A DNA stretch of 33,827 nucleotides from an uncultured Bacteroidales bacterium (GCA_944326385.1 CALVDT010000037.1:1-33827), one strand, 5' to 3'; shown: positions 18,928 through 28,071, numbered from the stretch's first letter. The notes: generated by a model not told the origin, from the sequence alone. Program-made: numbers and translations.

Positions 18928-19935
18928 ATGGCAGAAGAGACTTTTTCACAGATCGGCAAGACAGAGGCAATAAGGCGGCTGTTCGAAGGCAGCGGATTCC
19001 CGCAGAAAGACAGCTGCATCATCCAGGCAGGGAAAGACACCGGAAGCATCATCAGCTCATCGGTGATGATGACCGAAGGCATAGATTTCGACCTTACCTA
19101 TTTTCCCCTGAAACATCTCGGTTACAAATCGGTGATAGAGGCTACGGGTGAGATTTACGCATCGATGGGACATCCGGCAGGACTGAATGTCAGACTCGGA
19201 ATATCCTCCAAGATAGATTTCGTGAAGATACGGGAACTGTGGGAAGGCATTGCAGCCGCTGCAAAGACCCATGGCTACAAGGATCTGTCATTAGACCTTC
19301 TGCCTTCTGTCAACGGTCTGAACATAAGCATATCCGCTATCGGAGAACGGCTTCGGCTTACGGAAAGGCGCCGTATGCCGGCAAAAAGCATGGATCTTGT
19401 CTGCATATCCGGGAATCTTGGCGCAGCCTTCATGGGGATGCAGATCCTCGAAAGGGAAAAAAAGAAATTCATGAAACGCAAGACGGACAGGTCGCAGCCC
19501 GACCTGTCCGATCATAAGCTCATCATAAGCGAATACCTCAAGCCGGAACTGAATCCTTCATACGTGACACAGCTGGAAGATGCGGAAATAATCCCGTCCT
19601 TCGGTTATTTCCTGAACCGCGGCCTGTCTGATGCAGTGAAAAGGCTTGAACGCGACAGCGGATTCGGTGTCAAGATATACGTGGACCGGCTGCCTTTTGC
19701 AAACGGGACTTTTGACCTTGGCAAGGAATTCGACATAGACCCTATCTCGGCAGCATTCAACGGTGGAGATGACTGCCGTCTTCTCTTCACTGTCCCCATA
19801 GGGAAACACGACAGGTTCCGTCATGATTTCCAGACTTTCGACATCATCGGGCATCTCGCCAGGCCGGAAGTCGGGGCCGCCCTCGTCACCCCTGAAGGTG
19901 TCGAGCTTCCAATTACCGCCCAGGGCTGGAAATAA
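18928..19935 (+). CDS. ThiL-like (AIR-synthase fold) protein, probable pseudoenzyme
   Basis: This 335-residue protein aligns along its whole length with Bacteroidales thiamine-monophosphate kinase ThiL. Well-kept stretches include FDLTYFPLKHLGYKS, VCISGNLGAAFMGMQILERE, LLFTVP and the ending ITAQGW. The motifs that bind Mg-ATP and substrate are changed. GDDAA is AGKDTG (~34-39). The TD before MEGVHFD is lost, and that motif reads MTEGIDFD. The SD of NFSDIYAM is replaced in EATGEIYAS (~71-79). GGDTT is replaced by SLDLLP (~121-126). ISDGLS is FLNRGLS (~228-234). GGEDYE is GGDDCR. Catalysis as a kinase is unlikely, yet the frame is intact, so a binding or regulatory role is probable. A TTG start at 18907 is possible, but the ATG at 18928 is preferred. 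No thiamine gene is nearby. Confidence 0.75.
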   Translation: MAEETFSQIGKTEAIRRLFEGSGFPQKDSCIIQAGKDTGSIISSSVMMTEGIDFDLTYFPLKHLGYKSVIEATGEIYASMGHPAGLNVRLGISSKIDFVKIRELWEGIAAAAKTHGYKDLSLDLLPSVNGLNISISAIGERLRLTERRRMPAKSMDLVCISGNLGAAFMGMQILEREKKKFMKRKTDRSQPDLSDHKLIISEYLKPELNPSYVTQLEDAEIIPSFGYFLNRGLSDAVKRLERDSGFGVKIYVDRLPFANGTFDLGKEFDIDPISAAFNGGDDCRLLFTVPIGKHDRFRHDFQTFDIIGHLARPEVGAALVTPEGVELPITAQGWK

Positions 19936-20014
19936 CACAGGGGACTTTTCCGGCACGGAGCGGTTCACCCTAATCACTTTTCGGTATATGAGTGCCGATT
20001 TTACCAATATTTGA

Positions 20015-20033
20015 CGATTGACAGGCGCAATCG
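20015..20033. promoter_or_regulatory. operator-like 19-bp dyad in the heme-operon promoter
   Basis: CGATTG-acaggcg-CAATCG is a perfect 6-bp inverted repeat with a 7-base spacer. An outer pair, TGACG (20012-20016) and CGTCA (20036-20040), and an alternative inner GGCG/CGCC hairpin overlap it. The dyad covers the -33 position (ATTG at 20017-20020) and ends 7 bases before the -7 element, so a bound dimeric regulator would block polymerase. Iron- or heme-responsive control is inferred from the operon only. Confidence 0.5.
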
Positions 20034-20040
20034 CCCGTCA

Positions 20041-20048
20041 TACCTTTG
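20041..20048 (+). promoter_or_regulatory. -7 promoter element of the hmu heme operon
   Basis: TACCTTTG matches TAnnTTTG. ATTG at 20017-20020, exactly 20 bases upstream, serves as the -33 element. The predicted start is near 20055, giving a leader of about 37 bases to the ATG at 20092. Confidence 0.6.
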
Positions 20049-20091
20049 CACCGTCAATTAAAACAGGTAAGAAACAAGACACTCATAGACC

Positions 20092-20568
20092 ATGAAACTT
20101 ATCAGAACTGTATTACTGTCAGCGGCAGCCTTCGTATCAATGGCCGCCTGCAACAAAGAGGAGTCAGGGGAAACAGACCCTGGCAGCATTTCAGGCACTT
20201 ATCACGGATATTCAAGCGCCTCCTGCGCCATGTTCCAGAATATGATTGCGACAGACCAGAGCCTTACGGTAACGGAAGGGAGCGAAGGGACAGTGTCGGT
20301 ATCGTTCATATCGGATTCTTGGGGAGAATTCTCTTTCCCGTCATGTACTGCAGGCCAGGAAAACTCCGTATACCGCGTTTCAGGCTCCGGGTCTACCGAA
20401 ATGGGGATGGGAGGCAATATCAGTGAATATGAAGCATCTCTTGAAGCCTGGATTTCGGAAGGCAGGGACTCTTTCGAATTCACGTTCAGCATTCCTGCCG
20501 TCATGGGAGGGCTTACAATCAGATTCCTGAGCGGAGAAGCCCCTGAAACGGATGCAGGGAATGAATAG
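20092..20568 (+). CDS. calycin-like domain lipoprotein, first gene of the heme operon
   Basis: This 158-residue protein has a lipoprotein signal (MKLIRTVLLSAAAFVSMAAC, Cys 20). The mature part is beta-rich: GTYHGYSSASCAMFQ, then alternating short strands with many Gly/Ser, and an ending repeat-like strand SFEFTFSIPAVMGGLTIRFLSG. This pattern resembles the calycin-like lipoproteins of Bacteroidetes heme loci, which are small barrels able to bind lipids or tetrapyrroles. A role as an accessory heme carrier beside HmuY is inferred from position: it is the promoter-proximal gene and overlaps hmuY by eight bases. No heme ligand can be assigned with confidence. Confidence 0.7.
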   Translation: MKLIRTVLLSAAAFVSMAACNKEESGETDPGSISGTYHGYSSASCAMFQNMIATDQSLTVTEGSEGTVSVSFISDSWGEFSFPSCTAGQENSVYRVSGSGSTEMGMGGNISEYEASLEAWISEGRDSFEFTFSIPAVMGGLTIRFLSGEAPETDAGNE

Positions 20569-21235
20569 GAATCCATTCATCATGGCAGTCGTTGCCGCCG
20601 GGACAGCCATGCTGCTCCTGTCTTGCGAAGGAGGAATCCTCGGAGGCCTTTATGATGAACCGGAACCGGTCTCCGAATACGGTTTCATCCGGAAAGAGAC
20701 CAGTACAGGACACGGGGAAATCTACATCAATACATCGGGATACACATACTGGGTCTATCTCGATTTCCTGAATGCGGAGGCCGACTCAGTAAATATCATC
20801 TCACATGATGAGGAACCGGACTCCTGGGACATTGCTGTCCACAGATACGACACCAAGACCAACGGAGGAGCAGTCGCAATGACTTCCTTTGCCGACATAG
20901 ACTATTTCGCCGAATCCGGACATGTTCCTGAAGACAATGAATTCATTGAAGATATCATGACCGAAGATGTCATAGCTGTCGACATGAGCGGGATGATGGA
21001 CGGGAACATAATCTACGTCAGTGATTTCTACAACCCGGAACTGTCGGAATGGCTGGACGTCGACACCAGTGTCATGCCTCCGATATATACAAGGTCCGAC
21101 CATGTCTTCATCCTCAGGCTTTCCGACGGGAGACACGTCGCCCTGAAACTGGAAAACCACATGGACAATCATGGAGTGAAAGGCTACATGACGATCCTCT
21201 ACAGGACACTTGAAACACCTGACAACGGAAAATGA
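20561..21235 (+). CDS. hmuY: HmuY-family heme-binding lipoprotein (hemophore)
   Basis: The ATG at 20561 lies inside the end of the previous gene and starts a 224-residue lipoprotein (lipobox MLLLSC). The HmuY family signature is clear: SWDIAVHRYDTKTNGGAVA (~88-106), EWLDVDTSVMPPIYT (~163-177) and HVFILRLSDGRHVALKLENHM. HmuY proteins sit on the outer membrane or are shed, and pass heme to the HmuR receptor. P. gingivalis HmuY binds heme through two histidines, while several Bacteroides and Tannerella relatives use methionines. Here the candidate ligands are methionines (DMSGMM, M142/M145/M146, and M172). An alternative ATG at 20552 adds three residues. The stop overlaps hmuR by four bases (ATGA), so translation is coupled. 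Confidence 0.88.
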   Translation: MNRNPFIMAVVAAGTAMLLLSCEGGILGGLYDEPEPVSEYGFIRKETSTGHGEIYINTSGYTYWVYLDFLNAEADSVNIISHDEEPDSWDIAVHRYDTKTNGGAVAMTSFADIDYFAESGHVPEDNEFIEDIMTEDVIAVDMSGMMDGNIIYVSDFYNPELSEWLDVDTSVMPPIYTRSDHVFILRLSDGRHVALKLENHMDNHGVKGYMTILYRTLETPDNGK

Positions 21236-23388
21236 ATATTTCAGGACATATTGCAGCGGTATTTGCAATGGCAGCGTTTTCAACCGCCGCCGCAGCCCAG
21301 TACAGGGTAGAAGGCCGGATCACGGACAAAGCCGGACAACCTCTGGCCGGAGCAGCGGTCATTGTGCGCGGACTGGAAGGATGCGGAACCATTGCCGATA
21401 CTGAAGGAATGTATTCCATCGGTATCCCTGACAATGAAGGGCATTCCATCACGGTGTCCTTTATCGGGTTCCTGACCCAGTCGAGACTTGTCAAACCGGG
21501 AAATGCATCCGGAATCGACTTCAGCCTTCAGGAGAACACCGCGGCACTCGAGCAGGTGGTAGTGACAGGAACCCGCACTCCGAAGACTCTGATGGACGTC
21601 CCGATTGTCACTAAAGTGATTTCAGCCCATGACATAGCCAGAAGTGACGCTTCCGACATACAGGACCTGCTGATAACGGAATTGCCCGGAATAGAATTCT
21701 CCTGGTCGATGGACCAGCAGGTCAATGTCAATCTCCAGGGTTTCGGGGGAAGTTCGGTGCTGTTCCTGATCGACGGGGAAAGGATTGCAGGCGAAACGCT
21801 TGACAACATAGACTACAGCCGCCTCAACCTCGACAATGTCGAACGTATCGAAATAGTGAAAGGCGGAGCATCTTCCCTGTATGGCTCCAATGCCGTGGGA
21901 GGGGTCATTAATCTTATCACGAAAGAACAGACAGAACCGTGGACAGTGGATCTTTCGACCCGCTTCGGCGCCCATAACGAACAGCGCCATGACATTAATG
22001 CCGGATTCGCACAAGGTAAAATCAGCAATGTCATCAATGTGCAGATGACCGGTATCGATTCATACGATGTCGGAGGTACCGGGGATTTCAGCACTGTCTA
22101 CGGGAACAGGACCCTTACCGTCAAGGACAGGATTGTCTACACCCCTACCGGAAGACTGAAAATAACCGGAAGGGCCGGATGGTATCAGAGAGAACGCGAC
22201 GCCGATGCCATAGTCAAGGACAGGTACAGGGATATCAACGGCGGGATAAAGGGCTCGTACACCATAAGCGACTGCGGGAACATGGAGCTTGCCTATTCGT
22301 ACGATGAATACAACAAAAGCGACTTCATGAGCAATACCGGAGCCGATATCCTGAACTACAGCAATGTACAGCACAGCGTCAGGACGGTATTCAACTATAC
22401 TTTCGGAAAGACAGGGACATTGACCGCAGGAGGAGACTTCATGAATGACTATCTGCTTTCCTATCAGTTCAAGGACGGAGGCAGCCATAGCCAGTTTACC
22501 GCAGACGGATTTGCACAGTTCGACTGGAATGTCACTGAAGAATTCAATGTCATCGGGGCTTTGAGATACGACTTTTTCTCGGAAAAAAGGACAGGCAGCA
22601 TATCACCGAAACTCGGTCTCATGTACAGGATAGACAGCGGCAAGGCCGGACACTTCGCATTCCGCGGTTCTTATTCCAAAGGGTTCAGAGCCCCTACCCT
22701 CAAGGAGATGTACATGTCCTTCGACATGGCAAGCATCTTCATGATATACGGAAATCCGGACCTGCTGTCGGAAGCCAGCCACAACCTCACGTTGTCTGCG
22801 GAATATTTCAAGCGGTATTTCAATGTCACTGTCTCGGGCTACTACAGCATGGTCAGAAACGGAATCACCACAATATGGAACGACAGCCTGAACAGCATGC
22901 GCTATGCAAATGACTCCCCCTCGAATATCGCAAGCGCGGATGTCACATTCTCGATGCGGCTGCCATGCGGAATAGGGACAAAACTGGCATACACCTTCTC
23001 CCATGAATACAAGCCCGACGGCTCTCCGTCAATGTCCTCGGTAAGGCCTCATTCTCTGACGGCAAGAATCGAATACGCCAGGGAATGGAAGAATTACGGA
23101 TTCAACGTGTCTCTCAGCGGCCGTTATCTTTCAGGTTTCACGACACACGTCTACTCCGATTCAAGCTATGAAACGCTTGAAAGGCAGAAATATCCCGGAT
23201 ATACGATGTGGAAACTGCTGCTCGGCCAGGACATCTGGAAAGGAATAAGACTCAACTTGACCATAGACAATCTGTTCAACTATATCCCCGACTATTACTA
23301 CAACAATTCGCCTGCAACCACCGGGACAGCTTTCGCTGCAGGCCTTGCACTGTCTGTCGAGGATATATTCAGGACAATACGAAAATAA
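21232..23388 (+). CDS. hmuR: TonB-dependent heme receptor HmuR
   Basis: This 718-residue outer-membrane receptor imports heme using TonB energy. In order there is a signal peptide (to about residue 22, ending AAAAQ), a carboxypeptidase-regulatory-like beta domain (VEGRITDKAGQPLAGAAVIVRG, 25-105), a plug domain (QVVVTGTRTPKTLMDVPIVTKVI to GGASSLYGSNAVGGVINLIT, ~107-230) and a 22-strand-type barrel. The heme-receptor signature FRAPTLKEMY followed by GNPDLLSE is present (~485-510). The histidine usually found between these two motifs is absent; the segment is rich in Met and Phe. The start overlaps the hmuY stop by four bases. A 13-base gap separates it from hmuS. Confidence 0.92.
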   Translation: MNISGHIAAVFAMAAFSTAAAAQYRVEGRITDKAGQPLAGAAVIVRGLEGCGTIADTEGMYSIGIPDNEGHSITVSFIGFLTQSRLVKPGNASGIDFSLQENTAALEQVVVTGTRTPKTLMDVPIVTKVISAHDIARSDASDIQDLLITELPGIEFSWSMDQQVNVNLQGFGGSSVLFLIDGERIAGETLDNIDYSRLNLDNVERIEIVKGGASSLYGSNAVGGVINLITKEQTEPWTVDLSTRFGAHNEQRHDINAGFAQGKISNVINVQMTGIDSYDVGGTGDFSTVYGNRTLTVKDRIVYTPTGRLKITGRAGWYQRERDADAIVKDRYRDINGGIKGSYTISDCGNMELAYSYDEYNKSDFMSNTGADILNYSNVQHSVRTVFNYTFGKTGTLTAGGDFMNDYLLSYQFKDGGSHSQFTADGFAQFDWNVTEEFNVIGALRYDFFSEKRTGSISPKLGLMYRIDSGKAGHFAFRGSYSKGFRAPTLKEMYMSFDMASIFMIYGNPDLLSEASHNLTLSAEYFKRYFNVTVSGYYSMVRNGITTIWNDSLNSMRYANDSPSNIASADVTFSMRLPCGIGTKLAYTFSHEYKPDGSPSMSSVRPHSLTARIEYAREWKNYGFNVSLSGRYLSGFTTHVYSDSSYETLERQKYPGYTMWKLLLGQDIWKGIRLNLTIDNLFNYIPDYYYNNSPATTGTAFAAGLALSVEDIFRTIRK

Positions 23389-23401
23389 ATCTCAACAGAC
23401 C

Positions 23402-26400
23402 ATGAGCAGGAAAAGACTTATAATCACACTGTCGGCAGCAGCCGTCATCGTCGCTGCCGTCTCCCTGGTATGGACCAGATGGTTCTCCCCTACCAGGATA
23501 GCTTTCGTAAACTATCAGGTAACCGAACTTGGACAGATAGCCAAGGCAAACGGCAATCCATTCGTCAAAATCCGGGAACTGCCTGTGTCAAGGATAGATG
23601 AAGCCGGAAGATACGATATGGTCTTCGTGAACGGCATGGGCATAAGAATCACTGAGGAACAGAGGGCGAGCCTGGAAAAGGCGGCCGGGAAAGGGCTTCC
23701 TGTGTTAGTGACTGCAGCCACCAATCCGGCAAATGACATTGTCTCCACCGATTCTTTGTCTACCGTCTGTCTGAAGCAGTATCTTGCAGCGGCCGGAAGG
23801 GCAAACTACCGGAATATGCTCAGCTATGTCCGGAAGCATATAGACGGGAAGATATTTAAAGCCCCCGCCCCGGAACAGGCTGTCGAAAGGGAATATCATC
23901 TGCTTTATCATAGTGACCCGGAGAATCCGGACAACGAAGACCGTGGTTTCGATTCAGTATCCGAATACGAACGATTCCTGAAGGAACACGGACTGTACAG
24001 GGCGGATGCCCCTGCCATCATCCTCACAGGACAGATGGGAGAGCCGTCGGAACTCGTCAGAAGCCTTGAAGCTGACGGGAAGACAGTATACCCGGTAAGA
24101 TATGCCAAGACCTTCTTCATGGAAGGCCACGCAGACAGCATAGATGCTTCAGCCGTCATAAACATGGCCCATGGAAGGATGGGAGACTACATGGTGGAAT
24201 ATCTTGACAAACGGAACATCCCTCTTTTCGCTCCGCTGAACATAAACAGGATAGTGGAAGACTGGGAAAACGACCCGATGGGAATGAGCGGAGGCTTCAT
24301 GTCGCAAAGCATAGTGACACCTGAAATCGACGGAGCGGTAAGGCCATATGTCCTTTTCGGGAACTATGTGGACAAAAAGGACGGACTGCAGTATCTGAAG
24401 GCCATTCCGGAAAGGCTCGGCCATTTCGTCAGGACCGTGGACAACTATATCAGCCTGAAAGAAAAGCCTGAAAAGGAAAAGAAAATCGCCATTTACTATT
24501 TAAAGGGACCTGGACAGAGCGCATTGACGGCCGGAGGCATGGATGTAGTCCCTTCCCTGTACAATCTGCTGGTCCGTCTCCGGGATGAAGGATATGACGT
24601 GTCCGGGCTGCCGGGTTCAGCGGAAGAGTTGGGCAGAATGATACAGCAGTACGGACCGGTCTTCGGATCATACGCGGAAGAAGCCATGGAGAGGTTCATC
24701 AGAGACGGGAATCCTGAACTTGTCAGTGCCGGTGAATATGAAAGTTGGGCCATGGATGCCCTCGGAGAGGACATGTACAGAGAAACAACGGCTGCAAACG
24801 GGGAATTCCCGGGGCCATATATGGCAACTTCCGACGGAAGACTTGCTCTTGCAAGGCTGCGGTTCGGCAACATAGTCCTGCTGCCGCAGCTCCCGGCCGG
24901 CTCCGGGGACAACGATTTCGAGATGGTCCACGGGACGGATGCGGCACCGCCTCATTCATACATAGCGTCCTACCTCTGGGTACAATACGGATTCAAGGCC
25001 GACGCCCTGATCCATTTCGGAACACACGGAAGCCTGGAATTCACCCCGTCCAAACAGGTAGCCCTGAGCAGAAGGGACTGGAGCGACAGATTGGTAGGAG
25101 ACCTCCCGCATTTCTATGTGTATACCATATCGAACGTGGGAGAAGCCATGATGGCCAAGAGGCGTGCATATGCAGGCATTGTCTCATATCTGACTCCTCC
25201 TTTCATTGAAAGCGGGGTAAGGGACGAGTATGCGGAACTGACCGGAAGAATCAGGAAATACAATGACCTGCTCGGCTCTGAGTCCGTCGATGGTGATGCC
25301 CTCGACAAAGCCTCCCGTTCTGTAAAGGAATCTGTGCTTTCGCTCGGAATAAACAGGGAACTCGGTCTTGACACCATCCCAGACACCTGTTATTCCGAAG
25401 AAGAGATAGCCAGAGTGGAATCCTTTGCCGAAGAACTGGTAAACGAAAAGATCAGCGGCCCGCTGTACGTGCTCGGCGAACCATACGGTGACAAGTATAT
25501 CAGAAGCACGGTAACGGCCATGTGCACCGATCCCGTGGCATACGGGCTTTACGCCGTGGACAAGGCCAAAGGAAGGGCGGACGTCGGTATCGAAAAGCAC
25601 AAATCGCAATTTACGGCAAAATACATCGTGCCGGCCAAACGGATAGTCAGCACTATCCTGGATCGGAATATTGTTCCTGATGACGGATACATCTGCCGGA
25701 TAGCCGGCATAACCGCCAAGGAACTCGCCATGGCACGTGAGATGTCGGCAGCCTCAAACAGAACGACGGACATGATATCTGCCACGACTGCAGCCGGTGC
25801 CATAAGCGAAGTCGAAAGAACCTTACAAAACGTCATGTCTTACCGTGAGACATTGGAGCATAGCCCTGAAAACGAACTTGAAAGCATAATCAACGGTCTT
25901 GACGGAGGTTATATCGTCCCCTCCCCGGGCGGTGATCCCGTCGCCAATCCGAACACCCTCCCGACAGGCCGTAACCTTTTTGCCATCAATGCCGAAGCTA
26001 CCCCGAGCAAAGAAGCATGGGAAAAAGGCAGGAAACTGGCAGACAAGACCATAGACCTCTACAGGCAGAGACATAACGACAGTATTCCGCGTAAAGTGAG
26101 CTATACCCTCTGGAGCAGCGAATTCATCGAGACGGAAGGAGCCACGATAGCACAAATTCTCCATATGCTCGGGACTGAGCCTGTGTGGGATGCATTCGGC
26201 AGGGTCACGGATCTGAGACTTGTCCCGTCCGAAGAGCTTGGACGGCCGCGCATCGATGTGGTGGTGCAGACAAGCGGGCAGCTGCGCGACATAGCCGCCT
26301 CGAGACTCTTCCTCATAAGCAGGGCTGTGGAAATGGCTGCGGCCTCGACTGATGACATTTACGGCAACATGGTGGCTTCCAATGCCGTGGAGACGGAACG

Positions 26401-27361
26401 GAAACTCATTGACAAAGGGCTCACCCCGAAGGATGCAAGGGAAATATCCATGTACAGGGTATTCGGCGGTGTCGGCGGTAATTACGGCACCGGCATCCAG
26501 AGCATGGTCCAGTCAGGCGACAGCTGGGATGATGACAGCCAGATCGCCGAGGCGTATATCCGCAACATGGGGGCATACTACGGCAGTGAAGACAAATGGG
26601 AAGAGGTCAGGCAATTCGCGTTCGAAGCCGCTCTTGACAGGACGGACGCAGTGATACAGCCTCGCCAGAGCAACACATGGGGAGCTTTAAGCCTTGACCA
26701 TGTGTATGAATTCATGGGCGGAATGAATCTGGCCGTGAGAAATGTCACCGGAAAGGATCCGGACGCCTATCTGAGCGACTACAGGAACCGGAACAACGTC
26801 CGGATGCAGGAATTAAAGGAAGCAATAGGGGTAGAGAGCCGGACCACGCTGTTCAATCCCGTCTACATCAGGGAGAAAATGAAAGGCGGTGCAGCAGATG
26901 CTTCCGTCATGGCGGAAATGGTGAAGAATACATATGGATGGGATGTCATGAAACCCGAAGCGATAGATGACGGAATGTGGGACAGGATCTATGACGTCTA
27001 CATCAAGGATTCCTACGGGCTCGGAGTGGACGTGTTCTTTAAGGAAGAGAATCCTGCCGCCCTGCAGGAAATGACTGCGATAATGATGGAAAGTGCCCGC
27101 AAAGGCCTCTGGAAAGCTTCCGAGGCGCAGCTTGCGGTTATATCTTCCCTGCATTCGGAATTAGAGACAAGACAGGCAGGTGAATCCGCTGCTGCCGGGA
27201 ACGGGAATGGTGTGGTGATGAAGAAAGAGCAGTTATCTTCGGTTTCATCCGGAAAGAACATCATCAACGGCACCATAACAGGAGCAGTCGCCGTCGCCAT
27301 GGTCGTATTCCTGATCATTTTCGTGAGGAAAAGGCGCAGGAATACGGAAAAAAGGAATTGA
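23402..27361 (+). CDS. hmuS: HmuS, CobN/magnesium-chelatase-H-like heme dechelatase candidate
   Basis: This 1319-residue protein belongs to the CobN/ChlH/BchH chelatase family. Visible signatures are HFGTHGSLEFTPSKQ (H538, H542 and E546, metal-site region) and YRVFGGVGGNYGTG (~1018), the CobN core. It has an N-terminal membrane segment (LIITLSAAAVIVAAVSLVW) and a C-terminal one (ITGAVAVAMVVFLIIFV) followed by RKRRR, so the catalytic body should lie in the periplasm, held at both ends. HmuS of Bacteroides has been linked to anaerobic removal of iron from heme, the reverse of metal insertion. The usual AAA+ partners CobS/CobT or ChlI/ChlD are not encoded here; a MotA/ExbB-like protein follows instead. 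The ATG at 23402 is chosen because the earlier start at 23345 lies inside hmuR. Confidence 0.9.
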   Translation: MSRKRLIITLSAAAVIVAAVSLVWTRWFSPTRIAFVNYQVTELGQIAKANGNPFVKIRELPVSRIDEAGRYDMVFVNGMGIRITEEQRASLEKAAGKGLPVLVTAATNPANDIVSTDSLSTVCLKQYLAAAGRANYRNMLSYVRKHIDGKIFKAPAPEQAVEREYHLLYHSDPENPDNEDRGFDSVSEYERFLKEHGLYRADAPAIILTGQMGEPSELVRSLEADGKTVYPVRYAKTFFMEGHADSIDASAVINMAHGRMGDYMVEYLDKRNIPLFAPLNINRIVEDWENDPMGMSGGFMSQSIVTPEIDGAVRPYVLFGNYVDKKDGLQYLKAIPERLGHFVRTVDNYISLKEKPEKEKKIAIYYLKGPGQSALTAGGMDVVPSLYNLLVRLRDEGYDVSGLPGSAEELGRMIQQYGPVFGSYAEEAMERFIRDGNPELVSAGEYESWAMDALGEDMYRETTAANGEFPGPYMATSDGRLALARLRFGNIVLLPQLPAGSGDNDFEMVHGTDAAPPHSYIASYLWVQYGFKADALIHFGTHGSLEFTPSKQVALSRRDWSDRLVGDLPHFYVYTISNVGEAMMAKRRAYAGIVSYLTPPFIESGVRDEYAELTGRIRKYNDLLGSESVDGDALDKASRSVKESVLSLGINRELGLDTIPDTCYSEEEIARVESFAEELVNEKISGPLYVLGEPYGDKYIRSTVTAMCTDPVAYGLYAVDKAKGRADVGIEKHKSQFTAKYIVPAKRIVSTILDRNIVPDDGYICRIAGITAKELAMAREMSAASNRTTDMISATTAAGAISEVERTLQNVMSYRETLEHSPENELESIINGLDGGYIVPSPGGDPVANPNTLPTGRNLFAINAEATPSKEAWEKGRKLADKTIDLYRQRHNDSIPRKVSYTLWSSEFIETEGATIAQILHMLGTEPVWDAFGRVTDLRLVPSEELGRPRIDVVVQTSGQLRDIAASRLFLISRAVEMAAASTDDIYGNMVASNAVETERKLIDKGLTPKDAREISMYRVFGGVGGNYGTGIQSMVQSGDSWDDDSQIAEAYIRNMGAYYGSEDKWEEVRQFAFEAALDRTDAVIQPRQSNTWGALSLDHVYEFMGGMNLAVRNVTGKDPDAYLSDYRNRNNVRMQELKEAIGVESRTTLFNPVYIREKMKGGAADASVMAEMVKNTYGWDVMKPEAIDDGMWDRIYDVYIKDSYGLGVDVFFKEENPAALQEMTAIMMESARKGLWKASEAQLAVISSLHSELETRQAGESAAAGNGNGVVMKKEQLSSVSSGKNIINGTITGAVAVAMVVFLIIFVRKRRRNTEKRN

Positions 27362-27363
27362 CC

Positions 27364-28059
27364 ATGGAGATACTTGTAACTGTACTGATGATACTCGTCG
27401 CCTTGAGTTTCATTCTCAAGCAAAGCTTCGGCAAAACCTGGACAATCATCGCCATATCGGCAACGGCGGCAGTATTCACGGGACTATCGTGGCCGTTGGC
27501 CATAGAACAGTCGAAAAGCCAGATATCGACATGGCTTGCGGATCCTGCGCTCATGCTTGATACGGCCGTGGTTCTGAGCGTGGAAATAATAATACAGATT
27601 TCATTCTGCATCATGGCAGTAAACCTGTCTGCAGAAGGACAGATGCCCAAGTGGAAAATCGTTCTCTACAGGATTCTGAGATGGTTTCCCGGTGTTCTGA
27701 TCTTTCCCGTGCTCTTCAGCGCCCTTGTCTATGCCATATTCTCGTTCCCGGGTGTGGATTTCCGGCTGACAGCATGGATCATGGCGGCAGCAACAGTCTT
27801 TCTGATCCCATGCGGAGCGTGGCTTTTCAGGAAAGCGGTACCGGAAAAAGACCTGAGGCTCGAACTGCTGTTCATACTGAATATCCTGACGGCCCTTTTC
27901 GGCATTGTCGGGACAGTGAACGGACAGACAGCAGTCGAAGGTTTTTCAGAGGTAGACTGGAGCGCATCCGCCGGCATTGCCCTTATTACACTGGCCGGTG
28001 CGGCATGTGGCCTGGCATGGTATGCCGTCAGGCTCAAAAAGAAAAACGGAAACAATTAA
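27364..28059 (+). CDS. hmuT: HmuT, polytopic membrane protein of the heme operon
   Basis: This 231-residue protein has about six hydrophobic segments (approximately 1-17, 24-42, 61-83, 100-124, 129-150 and 165-182, with a further one near 203-223) and a basic C-terminus. No catalytic motif is recognised. Position and length match HmuT of the P. gingivalis hmuYRSTUV operon. It should not be confused with the periplasmic heme-binding HmuT of ABC transporters. It starts two bases after the hmuS stop, so translation is probably coupled. A role as a membrane partner of HmuS or HmuU is inferred from context only. Confidence 0.7.
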   Translation: MEILVTVLMILVALSFILKQSFGKTWTIIAISATAAVFTGLSWPLAIEQSKSQISTWLADPALMLDTAVVLSVEIIIQISFCIMAVNLSAEGQMPKWKIVLYRILRWFPGVLIFPVLFSALVYAIFSFPGVDFRLTAWIMAAATVFLIPCGAWLFRKAVPEKDLRLELLFILNILTALFGIVGTVNGQTAVEGFSEVDWSASAGIALITLAGAACGLAWYAVRLKKKNGNN

Positions 28060-28071
28060 ATATTTATCGAA

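Noticed and set aside
20010-20013. TTTG as the -33 element of the heme operon
   Set aside because: It is 27 bases from the -7 element; ATTG at 20017-20020 has the usual 20-base gap.
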